Shown: positions 35,587-47,489 of the stretch, piece by piece
Layout of the letters: the number at the start of each line of letters is the position of its first letter
Position numbering within the stretch: the stretch's first letter is position 1
DNA from: Aspidiotus rigidus
Taxonomy: Eukaryota > Arthropoda > Insecta > Hemiptera > Diaspididae
Direction of reading: 5' to 3'
Assembly (NCBI GenBank): GCA_035079385.1
Contig: JAVHKY010000028.1
Coordinates: forward strand, 3,596,001 to 3,660,000
Length of the DNA stretch: 64,000 bases
Program-made: the position numbers and the translations under genes
The notes under the pieces: generated by a model
Database searches by the model: none
Seen by the model: only the letters and a program-made list of their open reading frames with translations
What the model was told of the DNA's origin: nothing

Positions 35587-36341
35587 TTGCCTAGTTCCAC
35601 CCGACGAAACTATATCGACCCGGAGCGACTCCCTATTTCCACCAGAAATCAACTCAAAATCAAAGTCGATACAGTTTCACCCAATGTCTATCGCGTATCG
35701 AACCGAGGTGACTGGATGTCGACTCAAAATCGAGTATTCTTTTTACCATCGACGAATGGAGTCGACTCCCGGTCAACAGAAAATCGACGCCGGTGTTGAG
35801 TTTCTTTTGAGCCACTCATCGGCAAAAAACTTGCAATCTACGACAAGATTTCGCACCATTTAATAGAGCTTTATGAGTCGACTCTTAGAAGTATATTATT
35901 TGTTTGTCGATTCGCAATCAATTGAAATCTCGTCAATTCGACCATATAGCCGCATTGATGAAGCATAATCGAGATTCTCAATGGCCCTCATTATATAATT
36001 ATGACTACGAAACCTGTCTGCGAGTAGCGAAGTCACCAAACACACAAAACACTCTGAGAATTGACCCCAGATCGACCAACCAACATTTCCACAAGACCAA
36101 AAATCTTCAGTTAGTCAACGCGATGCCAAGGAAACATTTGGAGAAGTCGACTTGAAGTAGACTCAATGTCGTCAATGGACTTATTTTTTGGTGACGTACT
36201 TATGGAAAATTTACATTCGCAAGCTGCTACTCCGATGTTCCTTCGTAGTGATTATTTGTATGCGATTTTCCAGACTTTGATAAAATAATATTAAAACAAC
36301 CTTTCAAATGTTAAGCTTTTACGATATTTTTAACAAAAATA
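35587..36341. repeat. TCGAC-rich dispersed repeat, copy 3
   Basis: From 35587 to about 36170 this block aligns with 10200-10620 over several conserved stretches ('gtcgactcccggt', 'cactcatcggcaaaaaactt', 'gattctcaatg', 'ctgcgagtag'). The remaining bases up to 36341 are unremarkable and form the left flank of the LTR retrotransposon, ending in its AATA target site (36338-36341). Confidence 0.7.
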
Positions 36342-36625
36342 TGTAAAATTTAGGTACTTACACCACCTAATTTCACGAACAATCGTGTGTACGATTGTTC
36401 ACTCTCTTATCTGTCTATTCGGCTGGTCTCGTACATTGAAGGAACCTTTTCTAATCAGTCGAATAGCTGTACTCTCTGATGAACAAGTTCGTTTATATTA
36501 CAACAAATTATTCGTTTTTAGACTCGGTGATATTAATCCTTAATTTAACGATTCACACGCATGTTATTTTGTACATCGTTATATTAATAAAGAAAAATTT
36601 ACGAATCAAGTAAATTGATTTTACA
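36342..36625 (+). repeat. 5' LTR
   Basis: Starts TGTAAAATTTAGG and ends GATTTTACA. A poly(A) signal AATAAA lies at 36586-36591. It is identical by eye to the 3' LTR over all 284 bases. The next bases (AATCGTTAAATTTTTCG) show no obvious tRNA primer-binding site beginning TGG. Confidence 0.95.
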
Positions 36626-36678
36626 AATCGTTAAATTTTTCGTGTATCGTCGTGTCGAGAAACGTGAACACAATTAGA

Positions 36679-37815
36679 ATGTCGGTGAAGATTCAATTCT
36701 TGTTGGCCTGTGAGGCGTCGCTATCAGATTCGAAATCAAATGTTCGTAATGTGAAATCTATTCAGATAGTTGGTGAATCAACCGCATACAGTTTTCCGGT
36801 CGAATCTCAACCAATTTCGATGCATCCAGAATTAGCCAAGCACCCTTCAATCGAGCAAGCGCTGAAGCAGCTGGACAAGCGCGGGAAAACCCGGAAGATA
36901 AAAATTACACCAAATGAAGATCTGCTTAAAATCTACCTTGATGAAGACGAAAATGTAATATTTCGAAAAATATTTCTCGATGAAACAGCGCCACTCACGC
37001 CGAATCCACAACTTCGGACGAACGAGAAACCCGAACCTATCGTTCCTCAAAAATCGTTCACTTCATTAACAAAGGAAATGGTTTGTACAAAATTTTCGGG
37101 AAAAAAACAGAACGCCACGGTATGGCTTAATATTTTTCAGAAAGAGGCAACTCGAATGTCTCTTCCGGAACATCGTTTTTCCGAAGCATTAAGATTATTC
37201 CTCGATGGTCCGGCGTCCGATTGGTACGATATTTGCTACCGGACGGTTGGCCTGGAGGGTACATGGGGTAGTTGGAGAGTCAGCTTTCTCGAAAATTTTG
37301 AAAATAAAGGGTGGTCGGACATTGTATACGCGTATTCGTTTTCATATCTCGCGGGCGCCTTTACCGATTACGCCCTTAAAAAAATTAAATTACTCCTAGA
37401 TGTAGAGCCGTCTCTCCCAGAGATCGCTAGGATTAATCTTGTAATCGTAGGTCTTCCTAGCAATGTACGTGACCGGCTGGATAGACCCGATATCCAAAAT
37501 CAGGGTGACCTAATGGCCGCTCTAGGTAGTCTTGAAAATATGGTGACAACAGTCTCTGATAAGGAAAAGACGGGTAAGTCAACAGTTAATAAGAAACAAA
37601 ATAAAGTAAATTACAAACCTTGCTCTATTTGTGAAAAATTAGGTCAGCGTAATCGTTTTCATCCGGAAGCTAAATGCTGGAGCAACCCTAATAACCCAGA
37701 AAATAAATTAGAGCCATTTAAAAAGGCACACCGGGATCTTGAAAAACCCATACGTGTTGCAAACAATGCAGAACTGCAGGACGTATTAAATTCTATCCCT
37801 AATCAAAAAAACTAA
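36679..37815 (+). CDS. Gag-like capsid/nucleocapsid protein of the LTR element
   Basis: The frame is open from 36652, but its first ATG is at 36679 (36652 is GTG), giving 378 residues. The middle contains a retrotransposon Gag-type helical region ('TVWLNIFQKEATRMSL', 'LRLFLDGPASDWYD', 'WRVSFLENF'). Near the C terminus is a zinc-knuckle-like motif with C315, C318, H328 and C333. Its C-x2-C-x9-H-x4-C spacing is longer than the retroviral C-x2-C-x4-H-x4-C. It should package the element RNA in cytoplasmic particles. The last codons are CAA AAA AAC TAA, forming a slippery heptamer immediately before the stop; pol follows in the -1 frame. Confidence 0.9.
   Translation: MSVKIQFLLACEASLSDSKSNVRNVKSIQIVGESTAYSFPVESQPISMHPELAKHPSIEQALKQLDKRGKTRKIKITPNEDLLKIYLDEDENVIFRKIFLDETAPLTPNPQLRTNEKPEPIVPQKSFTSLTKEMVCTKFSGKKQNATVWLNIFQKEATRMSLPEHRFSEALRLFLDGPASDWYDICYRTVGLEGTWGSWRVSFLENFENKGWSDIVYAYSFSYLAGAFTDYALKKIKLLLDVEPSLPEIARINLVIVGLPSNVRDRLDRPDIQNQGDLMAALGSLENMVTTVSDKEKTGKSTVNKKQNKVNYKPCSICEKLGQRNRFHPEAKCWSNPNNPENKLEPFKKAHRDLEKPIRVANNAELQDVLNSIPNQKN
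37806..37815 (+). promoter_or_regulatory. -1 ribosomal frameshift site, A AAA AAC TAA
   Basis: The heptamer A AAA AAC (37806-37812) is in the exact phase needed for tandem -1 slippage from the gag frame, and the gag stop TAA follows directly. After slippage the pol frame is open without a stop, so Gag-Pol would be made by frameshifting. A AAA AAC is one of the strongest known eukaryotic slippery sequences. I did not establish a downstream pseudoknot. Confidence 0.85.
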
Positions 37816-40800
37816 CTTTGACTCCTCTCATCGTTCTACAGATATTAGCAGAGGACTGCCCCGCTCAAGCTCTCTATGACGGCGGTGCAAACGTATCAAT
37901 GATAAATTCTAAGTTCGTAAACGAACTAAAAAAATATATAATTCCTCTAAAACCCTATTCCTGTAGAACGCTGGGTGGAGTACGACTCCTAACTGGAGTA
38001 ATAAAACTAAAAACAAAAATAATGAATATAGAAAAAGAAATTTGGTTTTTTGTTATACAAGATGAAGATTTTCATTATGATGTTCTCCTCGGATTAGATT
38101 GCATCCAAATATTCCGTCTAAATCAGGACTATAAATTAAATATTACGCAGACTATAGACGAGGATGAATTCAAAAATAATACAAATAAACCCAAAGAAAT
38201 AATAAACACCCCAATAATCACAGTCAATTGGAATGAATTTATGCCAATCGAGCAGTTCCAAGCTGAAACTGAACATTTAGATCCTATTAAAAAAAATAAA
38301 ATAGAAGGTTTAATTGATAAATACGAAACCCTATTTGCTCGAAATCGCTACGACGTAGGCAACTTTTCAGAGCAGGAAGCTCATATAAAACTTTTTGAAA
38401 ATAAATTTATTGCAAGGAAGCCTTATCGTTGTTCACTAGAAGATCAGCTTGAGATTGAACAGCAGGTAGCTGAACTTCTAAAAGCCGGTCTGATAGAGGA
38501 ATCCTGCTCCCCTTTTGCGGCCCCTGTGACCATGGCCTTTCGAAAGGCAGAGGGAAAAAAGAATAGGATGTGCTGCGATTTCCGTGCACTAAACAAGTTG
38601 ATTGTTCCTGAGACTTTTCCTTTCCCTACAATCGACGACGTAATTGTACAAACAGCTGAATGCGAATGGTTTAGTGTCATTGATATGAATTCGGCCTTTT
38701 GGTCAATTCCAGTAAGAACAAAAGATAGGTATAAAACGGGTTTCGTGACCCAAGAGGGTCATTACCAATGGACTTGTTTACCCTTCGGTATAAAAATCGC
38801 ATCACCTACTTATCAAAGAATTCTTTCTGGTATCATACGTAGGAACAACTTATCAAAGTTTTGTACCAATTATATCGATGATATACTCATTTTTTCTAAA
38901 TCATTCGATGAGCATGTACAGCACATTGAACAGGTCTTTAAGGCAATACAAAATGAGGGATTCAAAATAAAATTTACTAAATGCTCATTTGCTGTAAAGA
39001 AAGTAAAATACCTGGGACACGAATTGTCCAAAAATACCATAAAACCTATGTATGATAATGTTATTGCCATACAAAATTTTCCAACACCTAAAAATAAAAA
39101 AAACATTCGGCAGCTGTTAGGTAAAATTAATTTTTATCACAAATATATAAAAGATGCTGCTAAGATATTGGAGCCTTTCCATAATCTCCTTCGCAAGAAT
39201 GTAGATTTTAAATGGAGTCAAGAATGTGAAAACTCATTTATAAAAATAAAAAAGTATCTAACATCCCAACCGATATTGGCGATCTTTGATCGATTAAAAC
39301 CAATTCTGATATACACTGACGCTAGTATAGAGGGTATCGGTGCCGTTCTAAAACAAATACAAAAAGACGGGTCAATAAAACCTGTCGCGTATTTTTCAAA
39401 AAAACTTACGGAGGGGCAGAAAAAGAAAAAAGCCGTATTTCTAGAGTGTCTAGCCATCAAAGAAGCCGTGAAATTTTGGCAGTATTGGCTGCTGGGCAAT
39501 CATTTCACTGTCTATTCAGACCACAAACCCCTGGAAAACCTGGGAGTGAATGTTAGAACAGATGAGGAGTTGGGGGATATGATGAATTTTCTTTCACAAT
39601 TTGATTTCAATATAATTTATAACCCTGGTAAATCAAATGAGGAAGCAGACTGTCTTTCCAGAAATCCGTTTTTTGACTCGGGGGAAGTTACTGGCGATGA
39701 TATTTTGTGTACGGTGAATCTGTTCACCATAAATGAGATCTTAAGTGATCAAAAGCAAGTAATAAAAAATAAAGACCACTTTGTAGAAAATGGGATAGTT
39801 TACAAAAAAAGTAATAATAAAAAACAAATCATCCTTTCGGAAGAGGGTGCAAGAGTATTAATAACCAGAATACATAATCAGTTAGGACATGTAGGAACTG
39901 ATTGTCTGATAAGAATGATAACGCCGCTTTACTGTGCTAAAAATATTTATAAAACAATAAAACAGATAACTAAAAACTGCGAGATATGCATAAAAAATAA
40001 AACTCGAAAAGGCAAGAGTTTCGGTTTTTTAGGCCACTTAGGCCCACCAACCAAACCCTTCCAAATAATGTCACTGGACACTATAGGAGGTTTTGGGGGA
40101 AGAAGGTCAACTAAGAAGTATCTACATCTCTTAGTGGACCACTTCACTCGTTTCGCCTACATACTTACGTCAAAAACTCAAAGCACAGAAGATTTTATAA
40201 AAATAATTCATTCGGTTCAGGCTAATAACAAAATAGATATTCTTCTCACTGATCAATACGGTGGTTTGACGTCTGATAATTTTGATCAATATCTAAAAGA
40301 TAACCAGATAAATCACATATTTACAGCAGTTGATGCGGCATTTTCACTCGGTCTTAATGAACGCCTCAACCAAACCTTGGTGAATAGGATAAGATGCCGA
40401 ATAAATGAGGAAAATAATGATAGAGCTTGGACTACGGTCGCTAAACAATGCGCAGAAGAATACAATAAAACAGTGCATTCAGTAACCAAATTTGCTCCTG
40501 AATATCTATTAAAAGGGACAAAATTTCCAATATTGCCTCCTACACTCGAACCTTTTTCAGATCTAGACACGGATCGATTAAAAGCCTACCACAACACACT
40601 AAAACATCATCAAAAAAATAAAAGTAGGTATGATCTTAACAAAATCGACCACGAATTCAAGTTGGGCGATCTTGTCTACGTTGAAAATGGCAATAAACTA
40701 AATAGGCAAAAATTGGATCCCATCCGAATTGGTCCATTCCCAATAATTGAATGTCTATCAAAATCTGTGTACAGGTTAGCATGCGGCTCATCTGAGCGCG

Positions 40801-40850
40801 AAAAAAGGCTTTTCCATGTATCCAAATTTATACCAGTAAATAGCCTTTAA
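37816..40850 (+). CDS. Pol polyprotein: protease, RT, RNase H, integrase
   Basis: Numbering is from 37818 (no ATG is needed, because the frame is entered by -1 frameshifting). The protease active site is D21-G-G instead of the usual D-T/S-G. The reverse transcriptase has YIDD at 352-355. The RNase H has TDAS at 500-503. The integrase has a zinc-binding H686-x4-H691 and C721-x2-C724. The catalytic triad is D754, D812 and E848, the last two separated by 35 residues (D,D-35-E). A GPF-type module follows near the C terminus. The 1010-residue length is normal for Ty3/Gypsy Pol. There are no internal stops. It copies the element RNA to DNA and inserts it. Confidence 0.95.
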
Positions 40851-40899
40851 AAACATGGATCTTGTCGTCCTATTGCATTTAAATTTTTCTTTGTCCCTT

Positions 40900-40909
40900 G
40901 GTGGGGGGA
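40900..40909 (+). promoter_or_regulatory. Polypurine tract before 3' LTR
   Basis: GGTGGGGGGA directly precedes the TG of the 3' LTR. In LTR elements such a tract primes plus-strand DNA synthesis. One T interrupts the purine run. Confidence 0.8.
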
Positions 40910-41193
40910 TGTAAAATTTAGGTACTTACACCACCTAATTTCACGAACAATCGTGTGTACGATTGTTCACTCTCTTATCTGTCTATTCGGCTGGTCTCGT
41001 ACATTGAAGGAACCTTTTCTAATCAGTCGAATAGCTGTACTCTCTGATGAACAAGTTCGTTTATATTACAACAAATTATTCGTTTTTAGACTCGGTGATA
41101 TTAATCCTTAATTTAACGATTCACACGCATGTTATTTTGTACATCGTTATATTAATAAAGAAAAATTTACGAATCAAGTAAATTGATTTTACA
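40910..41193 (+). repeat. 3' LTR
   Basis: 284 bp, identical by eye to the 5' LTR, starting TGTAAAATTTAGG and ending GATTTTACA, with AATAAA at 41154-41159. It is followed by AATA, the second copy of the target site. Confidence 0.95.
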
Positions 41194-41329
41194 AATATAA
41201 CTAACGATAACCATTTGTGTTATGAAACATCTGGACAAGATGAACAAAAGGGCATGTATACTCAAATTGTATAAATAATATCTACAGACACATTTGATAG
41301 AGATATCTTTTCTCCGAACGAGATGAAAA

Positions 41330-42975
41330 TGATGACGTTACAGAAAATCAGTCCATTTCAGGTCGACTTGAAGTCAACCAGCTTACACTATCAAGTGCTA
41401 CCCCGATTAACTTGATACCGACCCAACAGAGCAGCAAGTTTCAGAACCATGATAAAAATTGAAGAAGTTGACTCCACATTGACGTTAATTTGAAGTTAAT
41501 TTAGAAACGACCAGCGTACATTACAAGAGAATTATAAATTTGACTCAAAATTTACTAAGCAGAGCAGTCGATTTTAGGTCAATAGAAAAATTTGAAGAAA
41601 TAAATTCCAGATCAAAGTCCGTTTGAGGTCAATTTAAAATCGATCAACCCACATTAACAGAAAACTAGGCTACAACAACTTGAAATCAATTAAACGCAGC
41701 TGTCAATTTCAGGGTAACAGAAAAAATTTGGAGAAATTGACTCCAGATCGACGTCAATTTGAGGTCAATTTGAAGCCAATTGGCGTACATTACCAGAAAA
41801 CTCTGAATAGACTTGAAATTGACCCAACAGAGCCGGCGATTCTAGATCCATAAGAAAATTTGAAGAAGTTGAGTCGAAGCGACTCAAGATTGAGGTCCAT
41901 TTGAAGTCGACTCCAAATTGACGTCGATTTGAAGTTGATTTAAAGTCAATTACTGTACGTCACCAGAGAACTACAAATCGACTTGAAATTGATCCAACAG
42001 AGCAATCAATAGTAGCTATTGTTGATTTCAGATCCAACGAAAAATTTGAAGAAGTTGAGTCAAAGTCAACTCCAGATTGACGTCAATTTGAAGTTGATTG
42101 AAGAAAGACGATCACCTCACATCGCCAGAGAACTTTAAATGAACAAATTGCCCGGTAAACAATTTGTTTCCCGTGGAAAAAAATGGGGAAAACTACCCCT
42201 CTGATCCCCTATTTGAACCCTTATTGATCCCCTTGTCCCCGTTTTTCCCCAGTAGAAGCCCTTTGAATTCCCAGGCTGAAAGGGCTTCAACGAGGACAAA
42301 ACTGAAGCCCCTCAGATCTCCGGGCTACATTTGGTAAAAACTACCCATTTAATTCCCATTTGAAACCCTGTTTCCCCTTTTGAATCCCTGAAGCCCTTTG
42401 AATTCGAGGGCTTCAAGTGGGAACAATGTTTACCGAACTTCCTAACAGAGCAGTTTTTGGATCAACGTCAATTTGAGTTCAATTTAAATACAATGAGCGT
42501 AAATTACCAGAGAACTCTGAATCGACGTAAAATTGACCCGGCAGAGCAGTCAATAATAATTACTATCGGGTTTCAAATCCATAGAAAAATTTGAAGGAGT
42601 TGAGTCGAAGTCGATTTAAAATCTTTCACTTTACATCACCAAAGAACTTCTAATAAACAAATCGACTTAACAGAACAGTCGATTTTAAGACGATGGAATA
42701 ATTCGGATAAATCGACTCCAGATCGACGTCGATTTGAGGTCAATTCAAAGTCAATCAGCCTACATTGCCAGAGAACTACAAATCGACTTGAAATTTTAAG
42801 ATCATAAAAAAAGTTTGAAGAAGTTGAATCGAAATCGACTCTAGATTGACGTTGCTTCAAGGCCGAGTCAACGATTTTAGGTCAATAGTAAAAAATTTGG
42901 AAAAGTCGACTAGAAATCGACCTGAAATGGAGGTCGACTTGAGGTTAATTTCAACAATATGTCGACGCAAGTTCG
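41330..42975. repeat. TCGAC-rich satellite-like array, copy 4
   Basis: An anchor resembling 'aaatttgaagaagttga.tc' recurs near 41459, 41588, 41730, 41860, 42045, 42587, 42820 and 42890, usually 130-185 bp apart. Between anchors are 'agatcgacgtcaatttgaggtcaattt', 'accagagaact.tgaatcgacttgaaattgac' and 'cagagcagtcgatttcaggtc' variants in constant order and orientation. This is a degenerate tandem array of the family also seen at 880, 10160 and 35587. It is interrupted by a separate insertion at 42150-42440. Confidence 0.75.
42150..42440. mobile_element. C/G-homopolymer-rich insertion with inverted ends
   Basis: The left end 'ggtaaacaatttgtttccc' is mirrored by the right end 'gggaacaatgtttacc'. 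Between them are recurring 'gaagccctttgaattc' and 'tgatcccc' words quite unlike the surrounding TCGAC array, which resumes on both sides. I read this as a MITE of about 290 bp inserted into the array. The superfamily is unknown. Confidence 0.6.
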
Positions 42976-45900
42976 ACTGAGACTCCAAAAAAGTATCCTC
43001 TTCATCGGGTATAATAAATGCCTTTAATACATACATGAAGACACCCAACCCTCTCTCATCCCAAGGCGCTTAATGATCGTGAACCCTGACATGAATTCAA
43101 TGTTCCCGGATGACCTTGACCTACAGCAGGGATACGTATAGAGGCTCGGGAAAATTTAGGATAAGATGTAAAGGTACGCTAACCCTAAAGCGAGTTTTAT
43201 TGATCGCGATTTGAAGCTAACGTTTGGAACTTGGACCTACATACATTCCCGTCGTCCACGTACCTCTTCCCAATTATCATCCCGTTGAAGACGAGACCTT
43301 TGGAAAAATTTTATCATCATCATCCCTGGACTTGGTACTTGCATCCGCATGTAAAATGGAGAGACCTAAGCGAAACCTAGTCCCTCTCGACTTGTTTTAG
43401 GGGCTTAAAAAATTAAAAAGTCAATTATGTACTGTACTTGTACACGGATGACCTCATGAATCTCGAGCAGTGGACAAAGCTGTAGAGAATGCTGGAAAAC
43501 ATATTTTGTATGTATTGAAGAAAACAAAATGCCTGCCGACTCATATTCTACTTCGTTACCACTCGACCAGTTTCCATTCACCCTTAAAACCACATATTAT
43601 GAAAAATTCTACTCGTCCTCGTTACTGCTCTATCTTCGGGATAAAGGAAACGCTCATAACCCTCATAAAACTTCTACGATAACATCATTAGTGGGGAAAA
43701 TGTTGGATTAAACTCTTTACAAACTGCGCGATTTCACACTTGTCACGTATGAAAAAAACAATGACAATTCAAAATCTAAAAAGTTGCACGAAACAATTAC
43801 CAATTTTACATGCGACAGATAGCGTATACGTTTCTGTCACGATAAAGCTCGTTTGACTTGTTACGAGAAGATGCGTAGTGAAAAGTAACGATAAAGCACG
43901 GATTAATATCAACCAAACATCTGGCCAATAATTTACATGACAAAACGGTACAATAGATGTAAAAGAAAACCGATTACGATGGGGGTTCGCATTTCGCCAA
44001 CAAGTACGCGTAAAGCTCTTTACGAGCAGAAATAGAAATATGCATAACGGCCTCATGAAGAAATCGTTTAGACAGTTTTTAATTCGAGGAAAGAAATTTT
44101 CGGATAATTTCTGACGACAACCGATGCCCGTTTACGAGCAAGAAAATATTAAAATTGATGAGAACGTTAATAAACGCGAGCGGAGTGAGAACAACTTACA
44201 CTTAGAGGAAAGACACAATTTACGACGAGTTAAATTTGTCAAATAAAATTCTGGTCGGGGAAAGGAGGTAGTGAGCGAGCGACCTTCTTGCAAACGTGGG
44301 GAATTTAAACTCAACCTTATTTCGGCAACGAGAGATACAGCGCAAAATGAAGGAAATAGCGTAATTAAAAGAGGATGACGAGTTTCCTTCCTGACCCAAA
44401 ATTCCTAATTAGGTGCATCGAAAGCTTTTAAACGGTATTCCTAATGGACGTTCTCGACTTCTAATAATGTGCGCGTAACTGCCGTATAATAAAATCGAAG
44501 CAACAATTTCCTTATACTTTTTCCTCTCCTTTTTTTTTCCTGCTTCATTTTGGTTAGCTTTTTTCTTGGGAATTATTTTAGTTCTCTGTCATTCATCCTC
44601 TCGCTTTCTCCTTTGTCCTCTTTTCTTTTTTCTCCGCTTTAATCATCCATTTTTAATATTTTCGAAGAGTACCATTTTGCTGAGGCAATTGATCAACGAC
44701 TGAGCCTACAACTTTCGGAACATTAATTACTCGACTATCAAAATTACAAATCCTCTTTTAAAATGAATGAGGAATTTATGAGTTCATATTTTCTTTTTTT
44801 TTTTTCTTTTCTTGCTACCTTCTCGATAAGTTGATTATTTTCTATTTTATGACATTGAAAATTTAGATTTCAGGATACAAAAACGATGGGGAAGATGAAG
44901 ATGAAGCCATAATATTTTGGCGAGTAGGACTGAGCAGATTTGAAGAAATGTAGCGGACAAAAATTCCTCGTTTTCTTTTTGAATGATACAAAATAAATAA
45001 AAAAATAAATAAATAAATAAATAAATCAAATAAAATTAATTTGGTTTCGCACGTATGGTTTATTTTATGTTGTTACAAGATCGACTTTAAAAAAAAAATT
45101 AAAATTAAAAAATATAAATTAATTGTGACCGCGATTTCGACGTAAGCACGTCATTATTAAGCGATTTTTTAAATTTTAATTTAATTTTATAGATTTATTT
45201 TTTTATCAAATTCTACCATACAGTCGACAGGATACGATTCTGATAAGTTCAGTGCAACTTGAAGTTTTCCAAGACAGATCGCATTCCTTTTAGGAATAGA
45301 AATTTTTACCCATTAACAATGTCTGAAAACGCATATAATTATCTTGATTTTCAGTCTTGAAAAAAAAAAGAGAAACATATTTTAGATAGTACCAAAAATT
45401 TAGTCCTCATTTGCATTCTTTCTGGTGTATGCCTCAAAATTTTTTTCTTCTCATATTTTTTCCGTCCAATTTTTTCTTCCGATGTCATCCATCAAACGAA
45501 AAAACTTTTATATTATTGAGGAATAAATAAAGAGAAAAAAAAATTTTTAATTCAAACTAATCGTATATTTGTCGTGTCAAGTATGCCTATTAAATGACTA
45601 ACATCTGAGAAATATTAATTGTCCCTCATTTAATACTACTCACCACCTTAAATTTTGATACAATTTAACTTCTTTTTTCTCTCATCTAGCGGCGAAACTT
45701 CTGATAAGAAAGAATTTTTGTGTGGTCCAAGATGAAGGTACTTCAAAAAAGTGAAAACAATAAACGATTCATCCAGTCTCAAAGAAAAAAACTTATAAAT
45801 AACTTAAACTAGTATTATTTATTAAGGTGAAATTATCATCAAAAATAAGACGTATTGACATAATTCAAACCCAAGTAAAACTCAAATATACACACACAAA

Positions 45901-47489
45901 AAAAACAAAATAAATTTCAGCTTCGGTATTCCATTCTACCTTCGCAAAAAATTGCATTACTCGTCACGAATTTCCACGCGAAACACGCTAGCGCATATAT
46001 TTAAAAAATACAGCACTAATTTGGCGATATATTTTTTCGCGTTTTCGACTTTTCCTCTCACGCTCTCTCTCATTATTGGTTCGAACAAGTCCTTTTGGAA
46101 AGTTTATGTTCACGGATACTAAAAAGTTTTTTCGCCTCGTAATTTTTTTCGCATTTGCTTTTTCTCTTGTTGGCACGAAAGAAGAGCGGTAGATAAGAAG
46201 ACTAACGGATGGAACATAGCGAAGTAGGAAACAAAATAGCGACTAACTTATCCACCAACCACAGCTGCGCCTTCGAAATAATTACCATTTTCCGCGAGTT
46301 TTTTCTCTTTCTCTCTCGTCTCTCCCTTGGTTCCTAATCGTTAATTTCTCGTTTAGAAAATGAACAGGGTGAACGGTTCGAACACGTCGAGAGAGAAAGA
46401 GAAAAAAAAGGAGCAGTAAAATTGAAAACTATCTGAAATTTTCATATTTCGCGGTTAGTTGATTTTTCTCCACACCATGTTGTGCCAACTAATTCTTCCC
46501 TCAATTTAGAAAATATACGATATTTTAATACGAAATTTTATTTTCATTGTAATCGAATTTCGATTACCGATCACTATTGAAGTTTGGTTACATTCTTCGG
46601 AGTTATATAATAAGCACGTATCTGTTAAAAATGAGGTGAATAAAATAAATCCGAAAAAGATGACGTCTGACGTAGTGAAAAAATTACTTTTTATCTACAT
46701 ATGATGAAAAAAAGTTCGTCAACATCTATAAGTTTTAGGAGTTCCACAGACTTTTTTTTTCTTCTCTGCTCTTCTCTTATTTTTTATCCCTGAGCTGCAT
46801 TCGATGTACACGATTTGGGTAGACGATGAGTTTTTGAGGCTATATAAGATGATTACGAGTGGGTATTTCCTCGCTGTACTTCATTAAAAAGAGAGCAGAG
46901 TAAAAATAATCACGATAAGAGCCTCTCGTGTTTTGAATAAAAAGAGAGCAACAGGCATCTAGGCGGAAGTATCTGAACAGTTTAGTAATACTTGCTACCT
47001 ACATACAACAAGCTACCAGAGTTAAAGATTCTCTTTATGTTCAGTTTCTTATATGAAACGATGCTACGTTTGAAGAAAAGGACACAACAAAGACCGACTG
47101 AACGATGAAGTTCAAAATAATTGAGCATCAAAATCACCAAGTTTTTGGGGGATTTAAAAAAAGAAAAAAGAAAATGAGTACATGGACAATTAAGTACATG
47201 AAGAATCATTAGAAATAAAATTGTTCATTTTATTTTTGAGACATTTTAATAATTAATATTAAAAATTGTTAAATACTTATGAATGCTGTTTGTTGCTGTA
47301 GATTCAACCCTACTTTTGGGAGTCACATGAGATACGTTCGCATCGCGGAACGCCCGTTTTTTTGATACAACTCTTGCGCGAATCCACTAGAATTACAAAA
47401 TACGACCAATCTGACTACTGGTGCTCCTTGCGGACGACGGATCCAAATTTTCTGTGGGGTTTGAAATTGGAACTTCATGAGCAGGTTGT
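42976..47489. other. Non-coding stretch with short (AAAT)n
   Basis: No recognisable gene. A short AAAT microsatellite lies at 44995-45030, and 45050-46000 is very AT-rich. Short frames on both strands have no domains. Confidence 0.45.

Larger units (their letters stand above)
36342..41193 (+). mobile_element. Intact Ty3/Gypsy LTR retrotransposon, 4.85 kb
   Basis: Two 284-bp LTRs that read as identical bound an internal region with gag and pol. The element is flanked by AATA on both sides (36338-36341 and 41194-41197). LTRs start TG and end CA. A purine tract precedes the 3' LTR. Pol order is protease, RT, RNase H, integrase, which defines Ty3/Gypsy (Metaviridae). No envelope frame exists: pol ends 59 bp before the 3' LTR. 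Identical LTRs and unbroken frames mean recent insertion and probable competence. The zinc-knuckle spacing and integrase core remind me of CsRn1/Kabuki-like lineages, but that placement is tentative. Confidence 0.95.

Noticed and set aside
40851..40909. Envelope gene in the LTR element
   Set aside because: Only 59 bp separate the pol stop from the 3' LTR, and no third frame exists.
41330..42975. CRISPR-like array
   Set aside because: Periodic anchors are degenerate, the intervals are themselves repeated, and the genome is an animal one.
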